DNA from: Lantana camara
Lineage: Eukaryota > Streptophyta > Magnoliopsida > Lamiales > Verbenaceae
Length of the DNA: 64,000 nt
Direction of reading: 5' to 3'
Assembly: GCA_037501455.1 (NCBI GenBank)
Contig: CM074860.1
Coordinates: forward strand, 23,023,001 to 23,087,000
The notes beneath the pieces are model-generated. The model saw nothing but the letters and a program-made list of their open reading frames with translations. It had not been told where the DNA came from and did no database searches. Position numbers and translations under genes: made by a program. Each line of letters opens with the position of its first letter. The stretch's first letter is position 1. Of the stretch, positions 47,401-59,800 are shown piece by piece.

Positions 47401-47859
47401 TCAGTTTTTTTACAGGTTTGGAGTGCTAGGCGGGATTTCGAGTCTTTCGAGTCTTGTGGTTCATTCTAAGTCAGTTCACACGCATATTGTAAATTGATTA
47501 AGTTATTCAAGAAATGTATGAATTGTTATGTTTATATGATTATGTATTCAGGATAGGCTTCTAGAGATAGATTGAACCCATGAGTTAGGATTTATGTTTT
47601 ATGTTTGAGTTTCGGGACTAAATATCTATACTAGTTAATCCCGTCATTTATTACTTGTATTGGTAATTGATTGTGCGCTCTGCTTTTGCACCCACAATTT
47701 TTCATTAGTTCGTTTATTTGGTTCCGAGGTTTTAGCTCCCACCTAGCCTAGCGAGTGAGTTGTGTCCCCGTTCGCTTTGATTCGGCTCGTGTATGGATTC
47801 TTCATTTCATAATGGGTCGGGTCCTAGTGCGGGGGATGTGGTCCGTTTGGGGTGTTACA
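44483..47859 (+). mobile_element. LTR-B copy 2, 3377-bp 5' LTR
   Basis: Starts TGTAACGCCCCGATCTTTCG at 44483 and ends GGGGTGTTACA at 47859, eight bases before a tRNA primer site. The left flank TTAGT (44478-44482) is the expected TSD half; its partner was not found. Blocks shared with the other copies include TTCGGTAAGGTGT (about 46709) and GGCTATCCGGGGAGGCAAGG (about 46851). It carries a GTAAC-type palindrome array at 45726-45861. Confidence 0.85.
45726..45861 (+). repeat. Palindrome array, arm GTAAC (LTR-B copy 2)
   Basis: 45727-45740 GTAAC-GGGC-GTTAC; 45756-45779 with arms TGGAGGTAAC around GCCC; a worn half-unit near 45813-45829; 45844-45861 GGGTAAC-CCCC-GTTACCC. The array lies about 1.24-1.38 kb from the LTR start. 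The arm is the same as in LTR-A, which is otherwise unrelated. Confidence 0.85.
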
Positions 47860-47867
47860 TCCTTAAG

Positions 47868-47879
47868 TGGTATCAGAGC
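47868..47879 (+). other. Primer binding site (tRNA-iMet)
   Basis: TGGTATCAGAGC is complementary to the 3' end of plant initiator tRNA-Met and starts eight bases after the LTR. It primes first-strand cDNA synthesis in many plant LTR retrotransposons. Confidence 0.85.
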
Positions 47880-48170
47880 TCCAGGTTGTAAAACTGGGGT
47901 TCTCGTATCGTGATTTAGTCAGTTTAGGTCGTACGGCATAGGAATAACTTGTCAACGTGTGCATTCCATTGAATTTTCATGGTTAAATTGTTACTAGTTG
48001 CCCGAAATTAATTGTTATATGTGATCTAATTTCAATTTCGTTGCTTTAGGTGTTGCATTTTATGTGTGTTGATTGATCAAAATATGTGCCATATACATAT
48101 ACTAATCCATATACATCTATATTTGAGTTGAATCCTTGATTATAGGTTTTAATCCTTCTAATAAAGCTAT
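47880..48170 (+). other. Retrotransposon leader (5' UTR), copy 1
   Basis: Non-coding leader after the primer site. It shares GTCAGTTTAGGTCGTACG and CAACTTGTCAACGTGTGCA with the second leader at 50497-50770. No ORF. Confidence 0.6.
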
Positions 48171-48990
48171 TATCAACCTCAATAAAGAGTTTCAAATCCT
48201 CTATAAAGCTATTTTAATTAATCATTTTAATTATAATAATTTCGTTATACTGTAAAGAATATTTAAAATGGAATTAATTTTATAATTGAAAATATTTGAA
48301 ATTTAAATGAATTCTTGAATATTACGCACTTATATGTTTTGATCGCGTGCCGTTCCTACTTAATTTGATTTCGAAATTTTGTGAAAATTTAGTATGTTGT
48401 AGATTTATATGTTATGAACATGTCTATATGCTCGTTTCATGTTTTTGATCTTGTTTCATACGTTAACGAATTTTAGTTCGGGGACGGGACCAAGTCGGGG
48501 GCTAAAGAGCATTTAGAGCACCTCTGGTTCCGGGTGTCATAACTTGAGCTCGGGAACTCGGATTCGAGTTCCGTCACCTCCGTTGAACTTGTATCGAAGA
48601 TTTGGGTATAATGGAACAAGCCTTATATTTTTCTAAGCACGTTTGAACCTCCGAAATTCAATCGAAACGAGCCTCGGCCACAGATTTGCCACACTTAGCC
48701 ATTTTAAACATAACTCTCACCATACTTGACCAAATTAACCATGGTTGGACTTTTTGGAACCCTAGTTCAAGCCTCTATCAGCTACTAACAGCCCCAATTC
48801 GAACCACACTCAAACCAAAGGAGATAAGATCAGCTAAATCCCTGCTCTCCAATTCAATTTCGCCACTTTGGCCATTTTGGAGATTTTGAGCTCAAATCTC
48901 TTCCAAACTCGACCGAATTAAAGGGGTAAGTTTATGATCTTGTTTTCCATCTTCTTGGCTCTCTTATAAGTGCTATAATTCTGATTTTCA
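48171..48990 (+). mobile_element. LTR-B fragment (5' part)
   Basis: The segment matches about the 200th-1000th bases of LTR-B copy 1 in the same sense: TTTTGTGAAAATTTAGTATG, TATGCTCGTTTCATGTTTTT, TCGGATTCGAGTTCCGTCAC and an end at AAAGGGGTAAG. It has no TGTAAC start and no LTR end, so it is a rearranged piece. Confidence 0.65.
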
Positions 48991-50484
48991 TGGAGTATTG
49001 AACATGATATGGAGCAATAAATGGAAATAATAAAGAAAGGCAAAGAGCTTTTGTAGGGAAATTATGTGCTCAAGTGTAAGCAATTGGAATATGAGTTCAT
49101 CCCATCATTGAAGGGAGACAAAATGTCGATTCCATGGGCATAGAAGAAGTTGGGTTCCAGGGATTTAAATTTCGGACCGCGGGAACACATAAGTTGATAC
49201 CCGGAGACTTTGAAAATTTTGAAGATCGTGGTAAAACAAGAAATGAACGACAATTCGAGGCAAGTTGTACTTAGAGCAACGAAGAATAAGTTATCAAGCT
49301 AAACTTAGCATTACGGTGACAGGTGTAATACATTCATGGCACGTGCATCATACGTCGCTTAAATTATTTAAATTCTCTTAGTTATATGCGCATTTTTAAT
49401 TGATATAATAGCTCCAATGTGTCGCATATTTAATTGTTTGCAATTGTATCACGTGCATTGATATTTTAACCCGACACGCAGTTTAGTGTTTACTTGATAG
49501 GAAGTTCTTTCACCTTACCTATGCAGCATCATTCTAACCGAGCCATATTCGAATTAAGATGACGAGAAATAATTGAGTTGCTCTTTGTGAATTAAAAGGA
49601 AAAGAGAAAATACCGGGGCTCGGGAAAATAGAACTGGAGGTTGAACAAAGGAAGTAGGTTACTTCAAAGTGAAGACGTGATCACCAGATCTGTGGCATGC
49701 CTAGAACTGTTTTATCGGGAAAGCTAAGATGAAGGAGTTGGGAATCCCCTATTCCATGAACAATAAAACGAGTTTAAAGAATCGAGACTAGAACTTTTAA
49801 GGGGGAGAGCTCGATCGGGGAAATAAATTGAAATCACGGTCGTGCTCGAATGGGTCACTCTTTAAAGGAACGACAAAATGTAAGAGTCAACGAGTAACGA
49901 GAATTCTACTAAAGGGCAAGGGATGAATTGAGAGATCTAGCACTTGATGCAATTCTAAAACCAAGGTGGATGAAGCTTCGAGAATAATATCGGAAAAAAT
50001 AGGTACTTCGAGAGATGAGGGTACGGATTTAAGGAACGCTTAGGAATTGAAACGATAGGAAAAGGTACGGGGAGGTAAAAGTTCGCTTGCCAAAAAGGGT
50101 TGGTCTCGCTGAAAGAAGATTATAGGCGAATGAAGAGGGATCGAAGAAGGTAATAGAGGGCAGAGTCAGAATGGAAATTGAGAACTGGATTAACCAAGGG
50201 TCCGTCTATCCTTCCAACCAAGCGCACACTAAAGAATGGATGATAAGTCGAGAATCGATCCAACTCTTGGATCCGACCCTACATTTGGCCCATGAGATTT
50301 CCAACTTCGAATTTCATTTCGTGGTGAACGGTACCTTAAACATTCATGGTATATGTATACATGCAAGTTTAATTCAAATAATTTTGTTGAGATGTGCTTT
50401 GATCGATTTCTAGTGTTAATTTCTTTGTATGGTCGATGATTAATATGATAGATATTTATTACCTGTCCTTTTGTGTGACTTAAG
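48991..50484 (+). other. Decayed internal retrotransposon DNA, copy 1
   Basis: Purine-rich, stop-laden sequence that is paralogous to parts of 54100-56740. Shared words include GTGACAGGT..AATACATTCAT, AAGGGGGAGAGC (49801-49812, polypurine-like) and GGTGAACGGTACCTTAAACA. No recognisable protein. It leads without an intervening LTR end into a second primer site. Confidence 0.5.
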
Positions 50485-50780
50485 TGGTATCAGAGCCCCA
50501 GGTTGCAAAACCCGGGCTCTGGTGTCGTGATTGAGTCAGTTTAGGTCGTACGACATAGGAACAACTTGTCAACGTGTGCACCGCATTGATCACGAGCATT
50601 GTTATTGAAATTTGATATGGAAATGCTTGATTAAATGTATTTAACTTAAATTTTGTCAACTTATGTGTTGCATTTTCATTAAATACATGCTCTTGGTGCT
50701 AAGTATGTGTCATATGCACTTACTAACCGGCTTGTATTAGTATTTGAGATGAGTTGTGGTTGTAGGATATTTTTACAACA
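50485..50780 (+). other. Second primer binding site and leader copy
   Basis: TGGTATCAGAGC at 50485-50496, followed by a leader paralogous to 47880-48170 (CAGTTTAGGTCGTACGACAT, CAACTTGTCAACGTGTGCA). It is preceded by internal DNA (..CTTTTGTGTGACTTAAG), not by an LTR end, so an LTR was lost or the two were joined by recombination. Confidence 0.75.
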
Positions 50781-51339
50781 TTTAACCACGGCCAATTCTC
50801 ACGACCACAACAACTCGCCACGAACTCTTCCTTCAGGTGTGGATGATTTAAAGAAGACTCGGGGGATTAGAGAGATTCGGACAGTTGGTGATTCTTACAA
50901 CCAGGTTAGAAGATGAGAGTTTGAGATAGAGATGGGAACTGAACCGAGGGTAAAGACTCGGTATGGATAAGAAATCAAATCCATCAAGGCAATGAAGCGA
51001 TTGGGGATTTAGGGAGAAGTCAAGATATAAACCACAAGGGAGGATGTTAGTTCTTGGTAATGTATTGAAGACCAACTATTATAATGAAAAAATTGTGTCT
51101 CGCTCTTGTGCGGTTTTATTTGTAGTAGCTTCACTCAGGATGAAGGGCGTGATTTGCTAACTCCTAAGGTTAAAGTCAAGGGAGAAGACCTCTTCGTTAA
51201 GAATGGAAGGTAAAAATCGGATTAGGAGGATCAAACAGTGAATACAAACCAATAGAAGCTAAAGAGGCTAGAAGTTCCACTTTTGATCGGATTGGAATTA
51301 ATTTTCAAACCCAACTGAATTGTCGTGTTGTGAGGCCGA
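50781..51339 (+). other. Decayed internal sequence
   Basis: Purine-rich and stop-laden, with no recognisable domain. It joins the second leader to the truncated LTR-B copy 3. Confidence 0.4.
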
Positions 51340-51711
51340 ATTGGATGATATGGAGATATACATGAATAGTAAGGGTTTATATGAATTCATTGAAATCTTG
51401 TGAATTCTTGATTCATTTCTTGATATGAAAGCATCTACAGGATCTATACAGCTCATTTATTTCATTTCTTAACTTGGTATTCGTTTGAAATTGCTGCTCC
51501 TTAATCCTTCATGGATGCTGTGAATTTTTGGGAAAAATGTGACAGATTTGATTCCTGTCTGTAACACGCGTGTGTGTGTGGTTTTGGGGAAAGTTTGGCT
51601 GCTCTTTTTACATCCTTTTGTTGCCTTAATTGCTGTCTTTGTTTCCTTGATTCATGTCTCTGCTGCTGCTGCTTGTTATGGAGGGAAACAGGGGCTGGAT
51701 GCCCTGCTATG

Positions 51712-51875
51712 TGACTGCAACACGCAGTCGCGGGCGTGACCGCGGAAAGACCGTTTCGGATGGCGCCCGTGACCCTAATTTGCCCCAGTTTCGACTTGTG
51801 CAGGCTGGAGATGTTGGTGGTGAGGATGGTAGTGGCCGCGACCTGTTTTCAACTGAATTTCAATCGCTGCAGCGA
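51712..51875 (+). repeat. Palindrome array, arm GTCGC (LTR-B copy 3)
   Basis: 51712-51730 TGACTGC..GCAGTCG; 51727-51740 GTCGC-GGGC-GTGAC; a half-unit at 51762-51774 (GGCGCCCGTGACC); a half-unit at 51834-51843 (GGCCGCGACC); 51863-51876 ATCGC-TGCA-GCGAC. The arm is the same as in the Athila arrays. Position is equivalent to the arrays of the other LTR-B copies, measured from the LTR end. Confidence 0.7.
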
Positions 51876-52008
51876 CTTAAAATTGGGACAGTTTTGTGCT
51901 GTTGGTTACATGCTTTCGTTGTTGCTTGTAGTCTGCTGCTGTTTGATGTATTTTTTCTCCTTTTGATTGCCCTGTACGTGAATAAATGCATGTTGCATGT
52001 AATATTAT

Positions 52009-52016
<8 letters not shown>

Positions 52017-52064
<48 letters not shown>
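52017..52064 (+). repeat. (AT)n microsatellite
   Basis: An AT dinucleotide run within LTR-B copy 3. A second run lies at about 52169-52199. Confidence 0.9.
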
Positions 52065-52065
<1 letters not shown>

Positions 52066-52166
52066 ACATGCACAATTACATTTAGTTGTTTGGTAAGTTT
52101 GCATGCATGTACATCTATATATTAATATGTTTCATATTTGTTACTTTATAAAACTAAGTGGCAGAC

Positions 52167-52205
<39 letters not shown>

Positions 52206-54099
52206 TATATATTTAATTAATATGAATTTAAGTTTTATAATTTGAATATTTAACTAGTATGATCTCTCTAATTTAAACTTCGCGTGCATGACTTTCGTGG
52301 CTCGTTTTGTGCTTTCTAACGCCTCCTTCTTATTTGGTTGTAATTCATATGCTATGTAAACATGTTATATTATATATTAACTTACATGTTATGAATTTGT
52401 ATGAAGTTTTGATGAATATTTTACGAGTTGTAACCAATATGACTTCAATGCTCCCTAACGTTCATGCATGTTTCGTTACTTCATTTGTGAGCCCTAAATG
52501 ATAACTTCTACCTTCTTTTATGACTCATATACCTTGTCACTTGTTGTAGTATGTTTTATGATTACTATATGGAAATTATGGCTCGTTTTGATGTGATTCG
52601 TGAAAGATATGACACGTATGAATATGAAACCATCAAGTATTGTATATACTTGAACATATTGAATGGATTACTTGATTTCATGGTTTCATGGCCTTATTTT
52701 ACTTCGTATGCATTTCATATCACGTTAATGCATTGTTGTGCGTCATATATGGTTCATTTGGAGTCTTGAGTCTCACGAGTTCATTATATTGTCCTTTGTA
52801 CAGTTTTCTCCAGGGCGGAGATGCCGGGTTCATAGGTTACTCTCAAGTCTTCTTTTCTTGTTGGTATTGTTCGGTAAGGTGTAACAGGTGGGTTTCTCTT
52901 CTATTAGTTATGATGACCCGATCTCTCCCTTATGTGAAAAGTTTTGAGCCAAAATACTGTATATATATAAATATATCGAGTCTTTTCAAGAGTAAATGAT
53001 TTCCAACGTATAATCCTCCTTTTATGTAATCCTACCTATGATTTTGGTGAGTGCATGATATGAAATGAACACGGGCCCAGGGACTTAGTGTATGTGGCTA
53101 TCCGGGGAGGCAAGGGCCGACGACGATCCCATACACTAGTTCCAACCAAATTTACGGCGAAACCGACCTCGTTTAGGAGTTTTGACGAGGAAAGGCTAAC
53201 CGGGCTTTTGAGGATTCATGTACCTCACTAGCCACATTGATATGTTTAGGTGGCCGGGCCTTGCAATCCCGTCCACCACCTGGAGGAAAAAGGTGTAAAT
53301 GATATGATTATGATTGATTATGAACGAATATGTATGAATGTGTATGATCAATAATGTAAAGATTGAATTGATATGCACACACGAGGAGAAGGTTGGAGAT
53401 TATGCACGCACCCTCGCCGGGCCATGAAACCATATGAATGAAATGAATGAATGTGACAGTTGTAATCTCCTGGATGCTTTTCTTTGTTTTCACCAATTTG
53501 GGAAATATCTCAAAAATCTCGCACGGGATTATAGCTTGCATATGTGGATGTTTAAATTATGCAATAATATTATAATAAACCCTGTTTTATACCCACCAGT
53601 CTCCTATAGACTGAACCCGGCTTTGTTTTCAGTTCTTTTGTAGGTTTTGGAGTGCTAGGTGGGATTTTGGGTCTGTCGAGTCCTGTGATTAAGTCCGAGT
53701 CACACCACACGCATTTTGTATATTGATTAAGTTTTACAATGAATGTATGAATTGTTATGATTTCATTTTATAAATTCGGGACTGGCTTCTAGGGATAGTT
53801 GGACCCGTGAATTGTGAATTATGATTTATGATTTATTTTTGGAATCTCGGGACTAGGTACCTATGCCAATTGAACCTGTCAATTGTTAATTTTCAAATAT
53901 GATTGATTATATGTTTTGCTTCCGCACATGCATTTTATTCTTTGGAATTGTTTATTTGGTTTCGAAGTTAGCTTCCGCCTAGCATAGCGAGTGAGTGGTC
54001 CCCGTTTGCCGTGACTTGGCACATGTATGAACTTCCCATTTCATATGCGGGTCGGGTCTCGGTGTGGGGGATATGGTGCCTTCCGTTTGGGGCGCTACA

Positions 54100-56810
54100 C
54101 TTGAAGCCCTAGTTCAAAAGATACGTGAGGTAACGTGATGAGCGAGGAATTCATATTCATCCGAGCATGAACATATTCAACACAAGATCGAATCATTCAA
54201 AGTTCACCACCGAGACCTCGAAGATTGAAGGAGGTGATCAAAATGAAAAGTCAAAGTGGGAAGTTCGAGGGTAATTACAGGTTCGGGATTGGTTGTAGGA
54301 GATGTTAGAAGTGTTTTTCAACTAAAATGCATGGAATAGAGAGCCACCAACCAAGTGGATTCACAACATAACCTTGCAAGCGAGCATAATTGATATACTA
54401 ACTATCGTGAATCAACGAGTGGATATAAAAGCGGAGATACTAAGAGAAGTCGAAAGAAATTGAGCTATATCAACCCCTCGGGACTTCAAGACATGCGGTG
54501 GTATAAGGAAGAGGAGAGTGTAAGGATAGGAAAGCATCATCACTGACAGAGCAATGCTCAACCTTACAACTTGTGCTCGCCACCTTGGGATCCAAGGGCA
54601 AGATGTCGTGCTAAAGCAGCCACTACGGTGACAGGTTCAATGCATTCATAGCACGTGCATCATACATTATATTTACTTATTTAAATTCTTACTTTGTGTG
54701 TTGTAATATTGTAATTAATGATTTGATGTTGCATCTTCCTTGTTGAAAATATGTGCCACACACATTGGATATCTTAACCTAACATGCATTGTTTTCAATG
54801 CATTCATAGCACGTGCATCATACATTATATTTACTTATTTAAATTTTTACTTTGTGTGTTGTAATATTGTAATTAATGATTTGATGTTGCATCTTCCTTG
54901 TTGAAAATATGTGCCACACACATTGGATATCTTAACCTAACATGCATTGTTTTCAATGCATTCATAGCACGTGCATCATACATTATATTTACTTATTTAA
55001 ATTCTTACTTTGTGTGTTGTAATATTGTAATTAATGATTTGATGTTCCATCTTCCTTGTTGAAAATATGTGCCACACACATTGGATATCTTAACCTAACA
55101 TGCATTGTTTTAGTGTTTACCAGTTAGGATACTTTGTCCGGTTGACACTTCAACTACTAATTCAACCGAAGCTCTACCGAACCGGATCAGACAGGATATT
55201 TTGGGTGATAAGGTTAAGACGGAGATGAAAATCAAATTCTAGAGATTACGAGTTGGAGTTGACTTCGAGTTATTCGGGTCAAACGAGGAAAGAGAATGGG
55301 ATTCTAGATTTCAAGAAGATTAAAAGAGAGAACTAAGAGAGCAATAGACAAATGACGTTATTCCAAATCAATCAACTTGGAATAATTGTGGGTAATACAC
55401 CGAACCATTTTCTAGTTAGAGTTACTCGGTTGAAGGGGATTAGGAATTTCGATAAAAAGATCAAAGATAGAGTTCGACTTGAGAAGGCGAAAATTCTTAA
55501 GGGGGAGAGCGTGACCGAGGGACAAACTTAAATGTAAGGTTGTGCTCAGAGAAGTATTTTAGTAGGAACGATGGAAATACAAGCCTTGGTAGGCATGGAA
55601 ATCCTAATGATAGTGATGGAAAAGAATGAGATGGTTTATCAGTCTAAGACCTTCAACATGGAGATATGTTTTGCTGAAGAAACACCAAGACATATAATGT
55701 CGCTGATCTCTTGTTAGGAGACACGTACAAATTCGATCTTCCAAGCTTGAAATGGTTAGTTTTCTACACAATCGTGTCTCAGATTCTGAGGATGATGGAA
55801 TTATGAGGGAGCTTCTGCTGGACTTTTATGTCAATTCTGGGGAAAGGAAGTTGAATCAGATCATCATGTCTCGTGATGGTGTCCGTGGAAGGTATTTCAA
55901 CTAAGCATGGAAGGGGTTCGGGCAACACAACAAAATAAAACTTTACCAAACCCTTGGTCGTTTCCATGATGTCTTGGAGGAAATTTGAGAAGAAAGGAAT
56001 CAGAAAGGGTTAACTATTGAAGGACTTGAATTGAAACTCAAGAACTATCAAGGAAGTTCTCCCCTCGATTAAAGATTGAGTGGACCCGAATTAAATGCAC
56101 GTTTAATGGCTCCAAGAGGATGAAAGGATAAAGCAAAGAGTCACAAAGAGATTGATCCAAATTTTTGGGAACTGGTGATCCCAACTCAATTTGGAAAGAA
56201 CTCGTGAAGAAGGCAATGACCGTTAATAAAAAAGGTTATTCGAATTTCAAGAGATTCACCAAATTACAGAAGGAAACATGAATCAGGAAGAAGACTGATC
56301 TGAAATTTGGAGAGGTAGGGTGAGACTGGTTTTGGAAGGGTGAGTTGATTTGGGTCAGGATCAAATGCGTAACTGAGAGATAGAAGAAGGTAAAAAGGGA
56401 CAAGAGTCAGAGTAGAATCAAGAATAAGACAAATCAAGGGTTTTATCAGCTTCTCAGGTGGACACGTTGAAGATATTAAAGGCAAGCCAAGAATCGAGCT
56501 AGCTTTTGGGTTCAGACCGTACCTTGCAACTATGAAAGCCTTAGCTTCAAATTCGTTTCCACGGTGAATGGTACATCAGACATTCATGGCATATGCATGC
56601 ACGCATTGTTAATTCAAATAATTTGTTAATATGTGTTTTGATCACCTAACGTGTTAATCGCTTTTGTATGATTGATGATTGACGTGCCTGATAGTTTACC
56701 TAGCCTTGTGTGACTATTTGGATTATAAATTACCGTAATTGATGTTTTAACGCCTTCTTCGTGGTGTTTGTTCTTTGATGTTTTGTATTTTGTGTCTTGG
56801 TGTCTTTCTG
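54100..56810 (+). other. Decayed internal retrotransposon DNA, copy 2
   Basis: Non-coding, purine-rich sequence paralogous to 48991-50484, including AAGGGGGAGAGCG (about 55500) and GGTGAATGGTACATCAGACA near the end. It holds a three-copy 158-bp tandem repeat at 54638-55111. Short frames do not resemble known domains. Confidence 0.5.
54638..55111 (+). repeat. Three tandem copies of a 158-bp unit
   Basis: Units start at 54638, 54796 and 54954 with CAATGCATTCATAGCACGTG and end CTAACATGCATTGTTTT. Only a few base differences are seen among the copies, so the amplification is recent. A single diverged equivalent lies near 49325-49490 in the paralogous internal DNA. Confidence 0.92.
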
Positions 56811-56887
56811 CTCTCGTTGTCTATGAGAGATGGGGTGCTCTCATTGTTTGTGAGAGACGGGGTTCTCTCGTTGTTCGTGAGAGAGGG
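56811..56887 (+). repeat. Three 27-bp hairpin units at an LTR border
   Basis: CTCTC..TTGT..TGAGAG-type units start at 56811, 56838 and 56865. Each can fold on itself (CTCTC/GAGAG, loop about 8-9 nt). The last abuts the LTR end at 56888. Confidence 0.75.
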
Positions 56888-59800
56888 TGTAGCACCCAAG
56901 CGTAGGGCACCACATCCCCTGCACTAGAGTTCGACATGTATAACAAAATGAAAAGTCCGCACACGTATCAAACAATAGCAAATGGGTGACAAACAAAACT
57001 CACACACTAGCTAGGCGGTCTAGACCCTCAAACAGAGTGCATATCAATTCAAGAGTATAGCGGAAGCAATTAAACAGTCATATCATATCCCAAGATCATA
57101 TATGTACCATAAGAAGTTCAAACTAGCAAGATAGGTCAATATACAAATGCACAACGCCCATCCGGGCCAAAAAAATATACAAGTAACAAAGTTTCACTAA
57201 GCATCATAATACATAACTCCAAAATATAAAATAGGTAGTAAAGCTAATAACCACTATGATGTATATGCGACTCGAGCTACACCACAAGTAAGACTCGACG
57301 AACACTTGCCACCTAGCTCGGACTCAAACTGAACCTTCAACTCAAAAGAAAAGGGGAAAAGAAGAAACAACAATTAGGGTTAGTCCTAATGACTAGTGAG
57401 GGAGCTAACACACGCACCCATAATACATATAGAGCAAAGCACTTAACAAAATTCATAAAGATCCATGGACCGAGAAAGGTTTTTGCAAGCTAAAATTTTT
57501 TCCCGTGATAGTACATATATGTAAACTTTAAAGAGTTAAGGCCCTAAGCCAAAATGACAAGTTTTAGGTAATTATGAATCCATTCTTGTTTCATATATCA
57601 TGCACCCAAACACACACAACTCGGCGAGAACGAGTTATCCCTCCAACTTCCATATACAAAGGTATAATCAAAATAAAATGCATAAACAGTCGTTTCTCCG
57701 GGTGATAGAAGGGTTGACGGCCCTAGCTACGGTAAAATGCACACGAGACAAGGCTGACCCTCAGTTGGTTTAAATGTGGAAGATTTTCCGTCTTCGGATT
57801 CCCCTCTAGCTTCAGTCAACTGGTGGAATACATTGCATCAACCTCATTTATCACATCAAAAAACCGGAGATAATCACGTCCTTGAAACCTTCGATGGATT
57901 GCTTCTACTAGCTCAAGAGAAACACCCTTCCTCAACCTCCTAAGGTTAGGTGGGACTCTCAAATGGAAAATGTTGATGGAAGAACCCGGCGACCCTACGG
58001 CCGTCCCTAGATGCCATACCACTCTCCGGGGCCCAAATGCACAACTCAAAAAGCATAATTTTCACAAAGCTTTCCTTCAAAATTCACATCTCGCTCACAC
58101 ACACACACATACACTTATCCACGATTTTCAAATCAAACGTAAAATAGCTTATATACTTATACAAATCCTTTTCAAAGTCATATGACAAAAGGGATAAGCC
58201 CTTAAAGTACATATCATACACATATTTATCGTATAATATACATATTTCGCATGCAAGGCTTCAAAACACATAGGGTCGTAGGTCACTTAACTAAAAGAAC
58301 AAAACCTCACCTTAAATACGCGTGTAGTGGGGTCAAAAGTGTGAAACGGATGCCTAAAGAGCAAGATCACCGTCAATGGGAAGGTCTTTTGTGCAAAAAA
58401 AAAATAACAAAGGATACTCTTAGACTCAAAATGAACCAAATAGACGCTCGGTAAATGCATATGGATGCAAATGACATGTATAAAGTGCAACAAGGTAACA
58501 AGTAAGGCATAAATGAACATATCTTGCACTTTTCATATCAAATTGATCTATAAACTTAATGTAATACTCATAACACATAATATAACATGTTAGAATAGCA
58601 TGGGAATCAAATTAGGGGTGGGAGAGCAAGAAACAAGCGAAAAGAAACAGGAAAACAAAGTTCGGAGCAAAGGGAGCTGCTGCCCTAAATCCACCCCCGT
58701 GGATTTAGGCCAGGAAGGGTTCCAAGAGGGCCTGCCTCAAATCCACCCTCGTGGATTTTTACAAAGGAAAAATCTACAACTGTGGATTTGAGTTAGGGGC
58801 CAAAATTTCGAGAAAAAGCTTACAAACTCCCTAAAACTCCAAACAAACCAAGCCAACCTCAAACTAACACTTATATAAAAGAAAGGGAAGAAAGAATTCA
58901 TGAATTACAAGTCATTAAATGGTCCAAAGTTGCAACAACACATGCTCGAAGTGAAGAGAGTTCAAGTTCTTACAAAACCTCAAAATTCATTAATGGCAAA
59001 GTCATGAATTCTCAACTAACACCTAAATCAAGTTCATATACATCATAAATGAAGTCTTAGGAACAATATACATGCTTCATATCAAAAGAATTCAGAAGAA
59101 AGCAAGCTAGAATCATCAAATCTCTCCAAACCCTTACTATTCATCACATATGCCATATCTCATTCAAATCATAGTGAAATCTTACAAAGTTGAAGTTAAA
59201 ATGATCAAAAATTCATGGAGATTACAAATATTAACTTACCTCTTTGATTAAAAGAGAATTGATGGAGGATAGAACTCAAAATCTCAAGAAATGGAATAGT
59301 GGCCTCTTTTTCCTTCCTCTTCTCTTCTTTCTCTTTGGAAGCTGCACTTTTTCTTCTTTTAGGGGTGGCGTGGCTCGAATGGCTGATGGTGGGAGAGAGA
59401 GAGAGGTTAACTCAAGTCATTTAGTCAAGGTTTAGGGTTTAGTTGGGGTTAAGATGGGACCCACAAGCTCAAGACTAGTCAAAGGTGTTATTTAAGCACA
59501 AGGTGCTTGTTCTGGTGGAATTTCGAAGGTCCAAATGAACTTAGAAAAATATGAGGTTAGGTTCCAAGGCTTTCAAATTTCTTTACGAGTCCAAAGCCTC
59601 TTCTGGAATTTGAATCCAAATTTCCTAGCCCAAGATACGCCGCCCGGAACCCAAGGTGCGCTAAATGCCCTTTAACTTCCTTTTCGGTTCCATTAAACAA
59701 AAACGAGCCAAAACCTAGCCAAATAAATTCAAAATCACATAACGAGCATATAATCATGTTCATAACTTAAGTATTTCATGCATATAAAAAATTCACGAAA

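Larger units (their letters stand above)
51340..54099 (+). mobile_element. LTR-B copy 3, 5'-truncated
   Basis: Matches LTR-B copy 2 from about 0.85 kb after its start to its end (GGGGCGCTACA at 54099). It includes GGCGGAGATGCCGGGTTCAT, TTCGGTAAGGTGTAACAGG (about 52870), CTATCCGGGGAGGCAAGG (about 53098) and ACCCACCAGTCTCCTATAG. No TGTAAC start is present, and no primer site follows. It contains a GTCGC-type palindrome array and two AT microsatellites (about 52017-52064 and 52169-52199). Confidence 0.75.

Noticed and set aside
51973..52104. Frames coding Tyr-Ile repeats
   Set aside because: Direct translation of an AT microsatellite.
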